From contig CP099988.1 in assembly GCA_024167805.1 (NCBI GenBank), positions 931,001-995,000 on the forward strand: a DNA stretch of 64,000 nt, written 5' to 3'. Made by a program: the position numbers and the translations under genes. Below are positions 31,054 to 40,861 of the stretch, one piece after another (position 1 is the first letter of the stretch; each line of letters starts with the position of its first letter). The stretch comes from Methanobacterium sp. ERen5. Its GTDB lineage: Archaea > Methanobacteriota > Methanobacteria > Methanobacteriales > Methanobacteriaceae. Below the pieces are notes generated by a model. The model had not been told where the DNA came from, did not search any database, and worked only from the letters and a program-made list of their open reading frames with translations.

Positions 31054-32307
31054 ATGCAGATAATAGCAGATGTAGGTGGAATACCCGGTAAAGATTGCAG
31101 AGGATTTTGCAAATATTGTTATTTCAGAAAAGTAACTGGAGAAGATCCTTTAGGATGCAGAAGTTGTACTCCTGGTACTGTGGGTTGTGAAAACTGCACC
31201 ACAGGAGTTAGGGAAACTCGAAATGAGTTTATACACCCATATATGGTCATGGGTTCTGTTCAAAATTCTTTAATGATGGGCGAAATACGTGACAATAATC
31301 TGAAGGCAAATATCAGTGGAGGAGGAGATGTTAGCTGTTATCCTCATCTATTAGAGCTTGCTTCGGGACTTAACCAGTATAATCTTCCCATACATCTAGG
31401 ATACACCAGTGGAAAAGGTTTTGATAATGTTAAAACTGCTGAAGAACTTATTTCTTTGGGAGTGGATGAAGTAACTTTCACAGTGTTTTCAACCGACCAG
31501 AAACTCAGGGATTCTTGGGTTAAAGACCCTACAAAGGGAGAATCTTTAAATGCTCTTAAACTGTTTTGTGAGAATACTGAGGTACATGGTGCTTCAGTAA
31601 TAGTTCCAGGGGTAAACGACGGAGATGTTCTGTATGAAACCTGCAGCAACCTTGAAGATTGGGGTGCAAAGGCATTTATACTAATGAGATTTGCTAATTT
31701 TAGAAATCAAGGACTCATACTGGGAAATGAACCTATATTGAAGGATGTTGTTCCACACACACTGGAAGAATTTGAATCTATGGTCCGGACAATTAATAAG
31801 GAATTTAATTTACGGGTTACAGGAACTCCTGTTTGTGATCCTGAAAATGATACTCCATTTGCAATTTCTAAGGAAAAAAATAGTGAATATTTGGAAATTC
31901 TCACTGATGTTCAATCTGAAGCAACTGTACTATCAAGTAACATCGCTGCACCCTACATAAAAAAAATTGTTGGAATGATAGGTGCTGATGAACTAATAAA
32001 CGTTGTTCCTGTTGATCAGGATATTGGTTGTCTAATAACTCAGGAAGATGTTGAGGGTGTGGATCTTGCTGAACTTAAGGACACCGTTATAATACCTGGC
32101 AGGGCTTTAATACACGATAAAGTTGCTCAAAAAATTTTAAGCAAAGATGGTGTCGATAGAATAGTTGCCAGGGGCCCTGACAAATTATCGGTGGACGGGG
32201 AGATGAGTGGTACACTAAGTAGAGAAGATGTACTTAAAAAGGAATTAATAGCATTTGAAGACCTTATTGAAGCTATAAATTTCTTTGGAGTGAGAAAAAA
32301 TAAATAA
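31054..32307 (+). CDS. mmp10: Methanogenesis marker 10, radical SAM arginine C-methyltransferase for McrA
   Basis: Mmp10 is a cobalamin-dependent radical SAM enzyme that adds the 5-methyl group to Arg271 of McrA. The 417-residue protein has the unusual cluster motif CRGFCKYCYF (Cys15, Cys19, Cys22, spacing Cx3Cx2C) followed by the family-specific GCRSCTPGTVGCENCTTG. It has its own promoter beside the divergent mcr operon, encoding its substrate. ATG 31054 was chosen because the family starts MQIIADVGGIPGKDC; an upstream ATG at 31033 is less likely. Its function follows from published work on the family and not from anything measured here. Confidence 0.93.
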   Translation: MQIIADVGGIPGKDCRGFCKYCYFRKVTGEDPLGCRSCTPGTVGCENCTTGVRETRNEFIHPYMVMGSVQNSLMMGEIRDNNLKANISGGGDVSCYPHLLELASGLNQYNLPIHLGYTSGKGFDNVKTAEELISLGVDEVTFTVFSTDQKLRDSWVKDPTKGESLNALKLFCENTEVHGASVIVPGVNDGDVLYETCSNLEDWGAKAFILMRFANFRNQGLILGNEPILKDVVPHTLEEFESMVRTINKEFNLRVTGTPVCDPENDTPFAISKEKNSEYLEILTDVQSEATVLSSNIAAPYIKKIVGMIGADELINVVPVDQDIGCLITQEDVEGVDLAELKDTVIIPGRALIHDKVAQKILSKDGVDRIVARGPDKLSVDGEMSGTLSREDVLKKELIAFEDLIEAINFFGVRKNK

Positions 32308-32320
32308 TCCAATGGATTAT
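32304..32320. repeat. Short inverted repeat after mmp10
   Basis: ATAATCCA and TGGATTAT are perfect 8-bp arms around one base and overlap the end of mmp10. A GAATTT/AAATTC pair follows closely. There is no strong T-tract, so it may be a weak terminator or a 3' stabilising structure. Confidence 0.4.
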
Positions 32321-32439
32321 ATATTGAATTTTAAATTCCCATATATTTCTTTAAGTCCCTACTTCTGAGTTTAAAGCACTTTTTTACTACTACACTTGAT
32401 TTATTTTGTACTTATTCAAAATTACTTGTTAGGAATTTG

Positions 32440-33534
32440 TTAAGCCTTGGAAGCTTCAAGATCCAAGACAGTTATTTCACATCTCGATCCTAACCTCATT
32501 GGAGGTCCCCAAGTTCCAGTTCCTGGTGAAACATAGAGGTATGTGTCTTTATATTTGTACATTCCATTCATGTACCTGAACATCAATCTAACGAGGTAAT
32601 TGAATGGCAGCATTTGACCAGCATGAGTATGGCCTGAAAGTTGGAGTCCCACACCAGCATCTGCAGTTGCTTCAAGTTCAGTTGGGGTGTGATACAGAAC
32701 TATTGAAGGTTTAGATTGATCTATATCAACTTTCGAAAGTACATTTTTCATATGATTCCTTTCAAAGGAGTATTCAACCCCAATAATCTGAATTCCATTG
32801 AATTCAACCATTTGATCCCTCAATATTTTCATTTTGACCCCTCTTAAAACTCGAAGCACCTCATCTAGTCCTTCATAAGTTTCATGGTTGCCCATAATAA
32901 AAAATACTGGAGCTTTGAGTTGGTTAATTGCGTTGAATGTATGGGTATGGAGTCTTGCACTTCCATCAACCATGTCTCCAGTGATAAGCACTAACTCAGG
33001 ATCTATTTTATTGGTTTTTTCAACTACTTCTTCCAGATATTCAGAATTTCTTATTGAACCAATATGAATATCAGATAATTGAACTGCTCTAACTTTCCTT
33101 TCAAGACCATTTAATGGAATATTTACGTGTTTAATATCGATATGGCCGCTGTTTATAAGCGAGTATCCGCTTAATAGGGCAGATAACACAATTATTATCG
33201 TTCCAGCCACTTCACCAGGGATCTTTATAAAAATAGATAGTAGCCAGTATACTGCCATGACTGTAAGCACGTAAAATGATATTCCCATCCAAGATGATGC
33301 AACTGTGTAGAATACCCTAGTATAATTATTGGAAACAACACGTTCAATCATGGCAGCCAAGGGATAAGAAACTGCGGCTATGACAAGTAAGGTGTAAAAA
33401 CCCAGTCCCGGTTCAACACCAAACAATGTATAAGTACCGTAGAATATGGTGTAGTTAACTGCCAAAAATCCCAGGAAAAAAAGGACATAAACCCTGCAAA
33501 TCTGATTATTGTTCGCATATAAACTCCCCAACAC
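32440..33534 (-). CDS. Membrane-anchored calcineurin-like metallophosphoesterase
   Basis: A protein of about 360 residues with four N-terminal membrane spans and a C-terminal metallophosphoesterase domain. The motifs are QLSDIHIG, LVLITGDMVDGS, GNHETYEG and SGHTHAGQM, which bind two metals. It resembles YkuE-type phosphoesterases; the substrate is unknown. The start is doubtful: the open frame begins with a TTG without good spacing, while GGGGAG precedes an ATG at 33518 in another frame that encodes MRTIIRFAGFMSFFF and would rejoin the gene if one T were added at a seven-base run (33476-33482 on the plus strand). Confidence 0.82.
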   Translation of the reverse strand: MLGSLYANNNQICRVYVLFFLGFLAVNYTIFYGTYTLFGVEPGLGFYTLLVIAAVSYPLAAMIERVVSNNYTRVFYTVASSWMGISFYVLTVMAVYWLLSIFIKIPGEVAGTIIIVLSALLSGYSLINSGHIDIKHVNIPLNGLERKVRAVQLSDIHIGSIRNSEYLEEVVEKTNKIDPELVLITGDMVDGSARLHTHTFNAINQLKAPVFFIMGNHETYEGLDEVLRVLRGVKMKILRDQMVEFNGIQIIGVEYSFERNHMKNVLSKVDIDQSKPSIVLYHTPTELEATADAGVGLQLSGHTHAGQMLPFNYLVRLMFRYMNGMYKYKDTYLYVSPGTGTWGPPMRLGSRCEITVLDLEASKA

Positions 33535-33554
33535 TCTAAAAAATGTATAGAAAT

Positions 33555-34466
33555 TTAGATGATTGATGTTTCAGAAAGAAGTTTTACGAGTGTGTAACCG
33601 TACATTTTAGATTTAACAACCTCTGATATGTCGCCAAGTCTTTGATCACTCACAATCACATCTTCAATCTCTTGGTGGTATTCATCGTAGTTGAGTTTAA
33701 CTCTGACACCCATCAACTGACTTACAACTGGTAATGGTGAGTAAACTTCAGCTATTGCTTCCACTTGATTCTCAATCTCACGTTTTACAAGCACAGGCGG
33801 AACAATCGGAGGATCCAGTAGAATTTCCCTCCTTTTGTCATCAAAAATAGTTTCAATAACTTCAACCAATTTTTTAAGAGCCCTTATATTCTCCCCTCTT
33901 TTCAATCTGCGAGGTATTCTCCCTAAATCAGATACATAAGCGTCTGCACCAGGGATATCATCAAGATCTATTTCTGGAGCACCCGTAACAACAACAGGTA
34001 TTTCTATATCTTCGAAAAGATGTGTCTTATTGGTTATACAATCCCTAAAACTTCCCAGTGCAAACACAGCAAGATCATGTTCTTCTATCAATTTCTTTTC
34101 ATCCTCGGATATCCGGGATATGCCCTTTCCAGCACCCCTCGAAAGTCCAATCATGTTATCCTTTGCTCCGTACCGTCTAAGATACTCTGAAATATCACAT
34201 GCTGAGTGGGGAAGATGCTGACGTGCAAGTGTTGGAGAAACTACGGCAATTTCAGTTCCTGCCATTGGAGCAATTTTTATTGATCCAAGAAGTTCCTTGG
34301 CCTTATCCTCAATTTTATCAATATCTTCGATTGGAACTGCTAGTGTCAAAACAAGATCCATCTGACTAATGTTCTCCTGAAGAACAAATCCTCCAAGATC
34401 TTCAATAAGCTCAGTCATTTCCTCGTGTTTGTGAATTCCACCCGTGTATGTCAGTGTTTCATACAT
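33555..34466 (-). CDS. Methanogenesis marker protein 7
   Basis: A 303-residue protein that I recognise as methanogenesis marker 7, specific to methanogens. It starts [32 protein letters not shown] and contains [20 protein letters not shown] and [18 protein letters not shown]. Marker 7 was found with McrC and component A2 in the ATP-dependent complex that activates Mcr, and cysteines here could hold an iron-sulfur cluster. It overlaps the upstream gene by 16 bases and precedes the metallophosphoesterase. Confidence 0.8.
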   Translation of the reverse strand: MYETLTYTGGIHKHEEMTELIEDLGGFVLQENISQMDLVLTLAVPIEDIDKIEDKAKELLGSIKIAPMAGTEIAVVSPTLARQHLPHSACDISEYLRRYGAKDNMIGLSRGAGKGISRISEDEKKLIEEHDLAVFALGSFRDCITNKTHLFEDIEIPVVVTGAPEIDLDDIPGADAYVSDLGRIPRRLKRGENIRALKKLVEVIETIFDDKRREILLDPPIVPPVLVKREIENQVEAIAEVYSPLPVVSQLMGVRVKLNYDEYHQEIEDVIVSDQRLGDISEVVKSKMYGYTLVKLLSETSII

Positions 34467-34981
34467 AATTTTTTCTCCAGAAGTTTGTATCTCAGTTCAG
34501 CCCTTTTAACTGGATTTATTGGACTGTTTCTATGTGAAGCTATTTCAACGGAATTTTCACCCATAGAATCCAGCTCCCCTTGAATCTCATCCCGAATATA
34601 GTCTGGATAAACCAGATAATCATGGTATTCGTTTCCATTTACCACTGTGTAACCCATATCCTCAACAATATCCCTAAGAAAATTTGAATAAACCTTGACT
34701 TTTATGTTTCGATTTCTCGTTTTAACCCCATTAAACAGTGGGATTGATGATCTCTCTTCGGTGCTTTCTGTGCCCAACTTAGTCCTAACATTGTCAACAC
34801 TGTCTCGTATCTGTTTAAAAGTGTTTAGCTTAAGTTTAATGGATTGCATGTTAGTGTTTGTTTCTGAAAGTACAACCGCAATATCTGCATCAGTAGAATC
34901 TGGATACAAACTTACCTGATATTCCTTCAATCCAGCCAGCTTTAAAATTTCTTCACACATGGGGGTTGTAACAATCTTCAT
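34451..34981 (-). CDS. Conserved methanogen-type protein coupled to marker 7
   Basis: A 176-residue protein starting [21 protein letters not shown], with a charged middle and a basic C-terminal end. I do not recognise the family with certainty; a methanogenesis marker (possibly 17, going by size and location) is conceivable. Because its end overlaps the marker-7 start by 16 bases, the two are likely translated together and act together, perhaps in Mcr activation. ATG 34981 has GAGGT upstream; the in-frame extension to 35008 is less likely. It shows no membrane segment and few cysteines. Confidence 0.65.
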   Translation of the reverse strand: MKIVTTPMCEEILKLAGLKEYQVSLYPDSTDADIAVVLSETNTNMQSIKLKLNTFKQIRDSVDNVRTKLGTESTEERSSIPLFNGVKTRNRNIKVKVYSNFLRDIVEDMGYTVVNGNEYHDYLVYPDYIRDEIQGELDSMGENSVEIASHRNSPINPVKRAELRYKLLEKKLCMKH

Positions 34982-35197
34982 CTTAACCTCTTTATTCCTC
35001 TTTAACACTATATAATTGTATTTAATAGGATTTAATACTCGCGATATAATCTTTCAAAAATTAAATCCAATGATACTGAACAACCCAATTTGGATTCTGG
35101 AATAAATTAAACTGAATCTACAAAGATTTATATAATAAATTATACAAAATAATTATACACTAAAACCTATCTAACAAGGTTTGAGGAAGTGAAGAAT

Positions 35198-35410
35198 TTG
35201 TTCAGAATGGATCAAAGCCCAAAAACAGCCCCCATTCAAGAGGGCAAAGAATACGACGTTAAAATTGAAGATGTTGGTAAAGAGGGAGATGGCATTACCC
35301 GAGTTGAAGGTTTTGTCGTGTTTGTACCTGATACAAAAGTTGGTGACGAAGTTAAGGTCAAAATAACATCCGTTAGAAAGCGTTTTGCCTTTGCTGAAAA
35401 AATTGAATAG
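35198..35410 (+). CDS. TRAM domain protein
   Basis: A 70-residue protein consisting of one TRAM domain: [46 protein letters not shown] is a small beta-barrel that binds RNA; free-standing archaeal TRAM proteins behave like RNA chaperones. I chose TTG 35198 (reading MFRMDQSP) because GAGGAAGTGAAG gives plausible spacing; GTG 35189 and ATG 35207 are alternatives. A good TATA-like box (TTTATATAATA) lies about 70 bases upstream. comB follows 47 bases downstream. Confidence 0.9.
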   Translation: MFRMDQSPKTAPIQEGKEYDVKIEDVGKEGDGITRVEGFVVFVPDTKVGDEVKVKITSVRKRFAFAEKIE

Positions 35411-35457
35411 ACTTATGGAATATCTATTTTTTCTTTAATTCTATTTTTGGTGTTTTT

Positions 35458-36126
35458 ATGAAGGTTTCACTCAGTTTGGATAGTTCATATTCTAAAGATG
35501 TTGCAGTGGTAGTTGATGTGCTGAGGGCCAGCACAACAATTACTGTTGCTGCCCAAAACTTCGGGAAGATCATTCCAGTCAAGGGTATTGACGATGCCCA
35601 ATATCTTGCAAAAAAATATGGTGCCGTATTAGCCGGAGAAAGACGTGGAGCAGCTATAAAAGGTTTTGATACAGGGAATTCTCCTAGGGAAATTTCCAAT
35701 TTCCATGGAAAGGTTCTGGTAATTACAACCAGTAATGGAACCAGAATTATGGAAGGAATCAAAGCCAAAATATTGATAGGATCATTTGTTAATGCAAAGG
35801 CAGTTGCAAAAGAAGCTTTAAATCTAGCCAGTTCACATATAGAACTAGTTATGGCAGGTGTTGAAGGAAGATTCGCAATTGAAGATTATTTAGGGGCTGG
35901 AGAAATTATAAGCCATTTAACAGAATATGATTTGGATGAAAATGCATTAGGGGCTTATATGGCTTCCTTAGATAATGATATGGTAAACAAAACTGTAAAA
36001 AATTCTAGATCTGCCAGAAGACTCGGTGAACTCGGATTGTCAGGCGATGTTAATTTTTGTTTGAAGCGCAACTTATATGACCATGTACCAGTATATGCAA
36101 ATGGAAGTATAACTGGGGCTCAGTGA
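35458..36126 (+). CDS. comB: 2-phosphosulfolactate phosphatase ComB
   Basis: ComB removes phosphate from 2-phosphosulfolactate in the phosphoenolpyruvate route to coenzyme M. The 222-residue protein has the conserved VVVDVLRASTTI, LAGERRGAAIKGFDTGNSP and TTSNGTR segments, which bind magnesium and substrate. The pathway continues with ComC and ComDE, encoded 22 kb downstream; comA is not in the window. The start is an ATG without a strong ribosome-binding site. Confidence 0.94.
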   Translation: MKVSLSLDSSYSKDVAVVVDVLRASTTITVAAQNFGKIIPVKGIDDAQYLAKKYGAVLAGERRGAAIKGFDTGNSPREISNFHGKVLVITTSNGTRIMEGIKAKILIGSFVNAKAVAKEALNLASSHIELVMAGVEGRFAIEDYLGAGEIISHLTEYDLDENALGAYMASLDNDMVNKTVKNSRSARRLGELGLSGDVNFCLKRNLYDHVPVYANGSITGAQ

Positions 36127-36245
36127 AAGTTTTATATACTTAGTTGAAGTATGCACTTTAGTTGAGAAATTCCTATTAAAAATTTTGAATTATCATAAAC
36201 CAAATTAAATCGATTTTTTATAATAAAAATTAATTGTGTGACACC

Positions 36246-37400
36246 ATGGCACCAGAAAATTTGAAACTTATTGGTACAGCTCATGTATCAAAAGAAAGTA
36301 TCGAAGAAGTTAAAGCTGCTATAATAGAAAATCAACCCGAAGTAGTTGCTGTAGAACTTGATCTTAACCGTTTTCAAAATATGATGGCAGAAAGGAACGG
36401 TCAGGTAAAACAGAACATAAATCTCAGGGAGATCATAAAAGGAGATAAATTAAGCATTTTCCTTGTCAGCATGTTCCTCTCTTATATGCAGAGAAAGATT
36501 GGGGACCAGTTGGGTGTAAAACCAGGATCAGAAATGCTTGCAGCAGTAGATGCAGCTGAAGAAATTGGTGCAAACGTGGCACTAATTGATAGGGATATAA
36601 GCCTGACTCTGAAAAGAGCCATTGACAAGATGAGCTGGATTGAAAAGGCCAAATTTTTATATGGAATCATAACATCCTTCTTCAGTAGCGAAGAAATTGA
36701 TGATGTGGAAAGTATAAAAGACGGTGATGAACTCACAGAAGTAATGGAATATTTCAAGGAAATGTCACCTAAAGCCTACGACGTTCTTGTTTCAGAGAGG
36801 GATGCTTACATGTCCCACAGACTTCTTGAAATTAACAATCAAAGTGTGGTGGCCGTTGTTGGAGCAGGTCATAAAAAGGGAATCATCAGGTACATGGAAC
36901 ATCCTGAAGAGCTGCCCCCAATAGAAGACCTTCTGACCCTTAAAAAATCCAGGATTCCCCTTGGAAAGGTCATTCTCTACTCTATTCCACTGATTTTTAT
37001 AATTATTTTTGCACTGGCCATCCTACATGGCATCAACGTCCAGACAAGCATCATAAATTTCATTTTGTTGACTGGAACTTTCAGCTTTTTAGGGTGCATA
37101 TTATCCGGTTCGAAGATATATTCTGCAATAACAGCGTTTGTTGTAGCCCCCTTAACAACCATACATCCACTTCTTGCTGCAGGATGGTTTTCAGGAATAG
37201 TTGAAGCTAAAATGAGGCACATATCCATGGACGATGCAGTTGAAATTTCAAAGGTTGACAGTTTCAGGGAACTGTGGGGAAATAATCTGTTTAGGGTACT
37301 CCTCGTTGTTGTGGGAACCAATATCGGTGCATCAATCGGTCTTTTCCTAACCATTCCCAATGTAGTGCTCCCATTGTTTGGCAAGATATTTGGAGGGTAA
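36246..37400 (+). CDS. TraB family membrane protein
   Basis: A 384-residue protein with an N-terminal TraB/PrgY-type domain ([29 protein letters not shown] and later ISERD-like [12 protein letters not shown]) followed by four to five C-terminal membrane spans. In bacteria, TraB/PrgY proteins interfere with peptide pheromones; the domain resembles a metalloprotease, with the GTAHVS and ExD motifs as candidate metal ligands. Its role in methanogens is unknown. A TATA-like TTTATAATAAAA about 25 bases before ATG 36246 suggests a leaderless or very short-leader transcript. Confidence 0.85.
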   Translation: MAPENLKLIGTAHVSKESIEEVKAAIIENQPEVVAVELDLNRFQNMMAERNGQVKQNINLREIIKGDKLSIFLVSMFLSYMQRKIGDQLGVKPGSEMLAAVDAAEEIGANVALIDRDISLTLKRAIDKMSWIEKAKFLYGIITSFFSSEEIDDVESIKDGDELTEVMEYFKEMSPKAYDVLVSERDAYMSHRLLEINNQSVVAVVGAGHKKGIIRYMEHPEELPPIEDLLTLKKSRIPLGKVILYSIPLIFIIIFALAILHGINVQTSIINFILLTGTFSFLGCILSGSKIYSAITAFVVAPLTTIHPLLAAGWFSGIVEAKMRHISMDDAVEISKVDSFRELWGNNLFRVLLVVVGTNIGASIGLFLTIPNVVLPLFGKIFGG

Positions 37401-37799
37401 GTTAGATTGGTAAAAAAATATTAAAGCCATCATTTCCATGTTCATATTTGTCAGTTCATTGTTACATCCAGATTCAATGTTCCAATCTACGATCCAGTAT
37501 GTAAATATTACGATTCTTTTCTATTTTTAATGGTCTTTATTAATTTAATATCCCTATCAGATTGGATAATACGTTATTAACCTTAATTATCCCCATTTTT
37601 AGTGCAGTATCCATGGGAATAGGTTGTACTTTCTGTTTAAACACGAAACTACAGGGAACACCCCTAAAGAACTTTTAACATTATTAACATGGGATCATTA
37701 CATCAAGGATTAAACTAAAAAAATTCAGTAGTAATTTATAAATATGTTTCATACAATTAAACAAGGTAAAAATATCAAATTATAAGATTGGGTAAAAAA
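37401..37799. other. Intergenic region between the TraB gene and the DUF1922 gene
   Basis: These 399 bases have no supported gene. A short reading frame ending near 37680 encodes a hydrophobic stretch (LLTLIIPIFSAVSMGIGC) and may be a decayed membrane-protein remnant or chance. Near the right end, TTTATAAATA (about 37735-37744) is a likely promoter for the downstream genes. Confidence 0.5.
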
Positions 37800-38024
37800 A
37801 TGTACATCGTTTTCAGGTGCGACTGTGGAAGAGCAGTGTACTCCAAGCAGGGCACAGCAACTAAAAAATGTGTTTGTGGTAAAACCCTAAAGGTTAAAGA
37901 AAGGAGAATTCTTGCCATGACTGAAGAAGCTGAACAAGCATCAGATAAGGTAAGAGAGCTTCAAGAAGAGAAGTATGGAGGGGCAATATTTACCACAGCA
38001 GACAAGGTTCCTAACAAACGTTAA
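37800..38024 (+). CDS. DUF1922 small zinc-binding protein (MTH1184-like)
   Basis: A 74-residue protein starting [33 protein letters not shown]. The four cysteines in CDC and CVC pairs form a zinc-ribbon-like fold; I recognise the family as DUF1922, whose Methanothermobacter member MTH1184 has a known structure. Its function is unknown. The second half is charged and probably helical. ATG 37800 fits the family start better than the in-frame TTG at 37788. The GTPase gene begins 14 bases after its stop. Confidence 0.88.
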   Translation: MYIVFRCDCGRAVYSKQGTATKKCVCGKTLKVKERRILAMTEEAEQASDKVRELQEEKYGGAIFTTADKVPNKR

Positions 38025-38038
38025 TTTTTAAATTCACC

Positions 38039-39628
38039 ATGAAAAATAATATCTACGATATTACAAAACACGGCGAAAGAGATAATATAGAGTTTAAAGA
38101 ACATCTTAATGTAGATTATCATCTTAAAACTGACCGTAAACTTCACCTTGCATCACAAATGAAATACAGGATGGAAATGGGTGATGGGGAAGCCATTTAT
38201 TTTATTGGAGTTCATGATGAAGGCCATTTAATTGGATTGGCTGAATCAGATTATCAAGAATCTCTTTTTGTTTTAGAAAACATAGCCCAAGAAATTGGCC
38301 TAAAAATTTTAGACATCGAAGATCATCCAGCAGAACATGGCACAGTTGCAAAGGTGATGATTGGGAAACCTCAAAAAAATATATTGGAACACATGCTGGT
38401 GGGGGTTGCAGGTCATGTTGACCATGGAAAAAGCACACTTGTCGGAACCTTAACAACAGGATCCCTTGATAACGGAGCAGGAAGAACCAGGATATTTTTG
38501 GATGTGCAGAAGCATGAGATTGAAAGGGGACTGTCTGCAGATCTTTCGTTTGCAGTTTATGGATTTTGCAAAGATGAACCTGTTCGTATCAAAAATCCAT
38601 TAAAAAATACTGAAAAATCTAAACTGATCGAAAAATGCGAAAAGATCATTTCATTTGTGGATACTGTTGGTCATGAACCTTGGCTTAGAACAACCATAAG
38701 AGGTATTGTAGGCCAAAAATTAAATTACGGACTTGTGGTGGTATCAGCAATCCAAGGCCCGACACATATAACCAAGGAACATCTAGGCATAATATTGGCC
38801 ATGGACCTTCCAGTGATAATTACCATGACCAAAATTGATAAAGTAGAACCAGAAAAGATAAAAGAAGTTAAACAACAGATATTCGACCTTATAAAACTGG
38901 TTGGAAGAATACCCCTCATGGTAAAAACATTGAAAGATGCAGATTTCGTGGCACAAAACCTGGAAAATCATATTGTGCCTATTTTAAAGGTTTCACCAGT
39001 TACTGGTGAAGGTATAGATCTTCTTGACCGCCTATTTTTAAAACTAAAAGTACCATCCAATGGCAAAGACCTGAAAAAACCATTCATGATGTACATTGAC
39101 AAAATTTACTCTGTTATGGGGGTGGGTACTGTTGTGAGTGGTACCATCAGACAGGGACAAATTACAACAGGAGACAAATTATTAATTGGCCCTGCAGGGA
39201 CTGGTAAATACACTGAAACTAGCTCAAAATCCATGGAAATGCATCATTATAGAAAAGAAGTAGCAGAAGCAGGTGAAATAGTTGGAATTTCCATAACTGG
39301 TTTAGATGTGGATGATATCAAACGTGGAATGATACTCTGTGGAACAGATTATCCTGTTAACGCCGTCAGAGAGTTCGAGGCAGATGTGGCAATACTTGTT
39401 CATCCCACCACCATAAAAAGGGGTTACGAATGTATAGCCCACATTGAAACCATAGCTGAAACCATGATATTTGAACCAATTGAAACCAGATACATGGCTG
39501 CAGGTGATACAGGCAAAGTTAAAATGAAATTTAAATACAGACCATGCTATGTAAAGGAAGGTCAAAAACTGATATTTCGAGAAGGAAGAAGTAAAGGTGT
39601 TGGTACCATCACCAAAATCATTAAATGA
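38039..39628 (+). CDS. GTPBP1-like translational GTPase
   Basis: A 529-residue GTPase with an N-terminal extension of about 115 residues, then a G domain with [12 protein letters not shown] (residues 122-133), DTVGHEPW and TMTKID, then EF-Tu-like beta-barrel domains ([18 protein letters not shown]). The order fits archaeal GTPBP1/GTPBP2-type proteins, which bind aminoacyl-tRNA and act in ribosome rescue or RNA decay in eukaryotes; the role in archaea is not established. It follows the DUF1922 gene closely and is convergent with the thiolase gene. Confidence 0.88.
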   Translation: MKNNIYDITKHGERDNIEFKEHLNVDYHLKTDRKLHLASQMKYRMEMGDGEAIYFIGVHDEGHLIGLAESDYQESLFVLENIAQEIGLKILDIEDHPAEHGTVAKVMIGKPQKNILEHMLVGVAGHVDHGKSTLVGTLTTGSLDNGAGRTRIFLDVQKHEIERGLSADLSFAVYGFCKDEPVRIKNPLKNTEKSKLIEKCEKIISFVDTVGHEPWLRTTIRGIVGQKLNYGLVVVSAIQGPTHITKEHLGIILAMDLPVIITMTKIDKVEPEKIKEVKQQIFDLIKLVGRIPLMVKTLKDADFVAQNLENHIVPILKVSPVTGEGIDLLDRLFLKLKVPSNGKDLKKPFMMYIDKIYSVMGVGTVVSGTIRQGQITTGDKLLIGPAGTGKYTETSSKSMEMHHYRKEVAEAGEIVGISITGLDVDDIKRGMILCGTDYPVNAVREFEADVAILVHPTTIKRGYECIAHIETIAETMIFEPIETRYMAAGDTGKVKMKFKYRPCYVKEGQKLIFREGRSKGVGTITKIIK

Positions 39629-39632
39629 ACAT

Positions 39633-40490
39633 TTAAATCTCATTTATACGATCATTTATTTCCACCATCATTTCACAAGCCATACAAACATCCAAAGATG
39701 ATGGTTCACCGCACAGACTGCAAACACCCATTTCAACATCTATTTTTTTAAAGTTAAACGATTTGGAGAATGATTCTAACATTGATAATTTAGTTCCTGG
39801 CCTTTTTCCTTCTAACTGGTTTAAATAACCCTTTATTTTCGATCTCAACGAAGTTGCTGAGTAGGGACACTCTGCGAAATGGACTTCAATATTGTTAAGA
39901 ACTGCCCATATACCCACATCCTTTTCATGAGTTTTCCATAGGGGTTTAATCCTTGGGACCATGTCCGGATGGATTTTGTCCAGTTTTGGGCCGAACTTGT
40001 AAAATCTTCTGAGTTCGGCCTTTGCAAGGCTCATTAAAAACGATTGTATTTCATCATCAAGGTTGTGGCCAGTTGCAAGTTTATCCGCACCCAATTGATG
40101 TGAAATTTTGTTTAAAAGCTGTCTTCTAAACACACCGCATGGAATACAGGAACTTTGATACATTCCATGCAGATCATCCAGATTAAATCCAAATTCATCC
40201 TTAAACGATCCTTCGACCAGTTTAATTCCAAGACTGTCACAATTTAGTCTTGCAGCCTCCACACCTTCAGATCTGTAACCAGCTACACCTTCATCAATTG
40301 AAACTGCTACAAGATCGAATTCAAGTTCATCCATCATATCTGCAAGGATATGAAGGGTTAAAACACTGTCCTTTCCACCGGACAATGCCACCACAACCAA
40401 TTCATTGGGATCTATTAGCTTGTACTCATCTATAACCTCCCTGGCACCCGCCATTATCCTCTGGTTGAAAGCATCTCCATCGATCTTCAT
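39633..40490 (-). CDS. TtuA/Ncs6-family tRNA 2-thiolation protein
   Basis: A 285-residue PP-loop ATPase with SGGKDS (residues 37-42), the middle SSCIPCGVFRR cysteine pair, and a C-terminal zinc finger (CSLCGEP with CMAC). The family adenylates U34 or U54 of tRNA and replaces oxygen with sulfur. Most archaeal members begin with another CxxC zinc finger of about 25 residues; it is missing here, and there is no room for it upstream. A TATA-like TATATATG sits about 30 bases before the ATG with no ribosome-binding site, suggesting a leaderless mRNA. Confidence 0.85.
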   Translation of the reverse strand: MKIDGDAFNQRIMAGAREVIDEYKLIDPNELVVVALSGGKDSVLTLHILADMMDELEFDLVAVSIDEGVAGYRSEGVEAARLNCDSLGIKLVEGSFKDEFGFNLDDLHGMYQSSCIPCGVFRRQLLNKISHQLGADKLATGHNLDDEIQSFLMSLAKAELRRFYKFGPKLDKIHPDMVPRIKPLWKTHEKDVGIWAVLNNIEVHFAECPYSATSLRSKIKGYLNQLEGKRPGTKLSMLESFSKSFNFKKIDVEMGVCSLCGEPSSLDVCMACEMMVEINDRINEI

Positions 40491-40526
40491 GAAAAAATAT
40501 ATGCCATCATTAACATATATAGAACT
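40491..40526. promoter_or_regulatory. 36-bp spacer with two opposed leaderless promoters
   Basis: The thiolase gene (leftward) and the MTH1187-type gene (rightward) start only 36 bases apart. Each has a TATA-like run near the start of the other: AATATATG for the right-hand gene (about 40496-40503) and its counterpart CATATATAG (about 40515-40522) for the left-hand gene. Neither gene has a ribosome-binding site. Both would give leaderless transcripts and compete for the same DNA. Confidence 0.55.
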
Positions 40527-40832
40527 ATGATAACTGCAGAAATAACTATAATTCCCATTGGAACTCCTAATACTAGCTTAAGTAGCTATGTAGCAGCAGC
40601 TGTTATGGCCCTTGAAAAAAACGGGATAAAATATGAGTTAACAGGCATGGGTACATTGTTAGAGTCAGAAGATATTAGTTTAGTTTTCGATGCAATAAAA
40701 GAAGCACATGAAGCAGTTTTTGCTGTTGGAGCTGAAAGAGTTTCGACCAATGTGAAAATTGACGATAGGAGAGATTCTAATCGCACCATATCAGATAAAG
40801 TCAGTTCTGTGAATAAAAAATTAAGCTGTTAA
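40527..40832 (+). CDS. MTH1187-family thiamine-binding-type protein
   Basis: A 101-residue protein starting MITAEITIIPIGTPNTSLSSYVA, with MALEKNGIKYELTGMGTLLES and a terminal KIDDRRDSN stretch. It belongs to the MTH1187/YkoF-related family of small ferredoxin-like proteins; related bacterial YkoF binds thiamine. I cannot tell whether this one does. It is convergent with the DegT gene, 29 bases away. Confidence 0.88.
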   Translation: MITAEITIIPIGTPNTSLSSYVAAAVMALEKNGIKYELTGMGTLLESEDISLVFDAIKEAHEAVFAVGAERVSTNVKIDDRRDSNRTISDKVSSVNKKLSC

Positions 40833-40861
40833 AGTGAGGGATTATAAAAAAGAAGGAAATA

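Noticed and set aside
34451..34981. Confident naming as methanogenesis marker 17
   Set aside because: Size and location fit, but I cannot match its sequence to that family from memory, so no symbol is given.
36246..37400. A pheromone or conjugation system around the TraB gene
   Set aside because: No peptide, plasmid or conjugation genes are nearby; TraB-family proteins are widespread in archaea.
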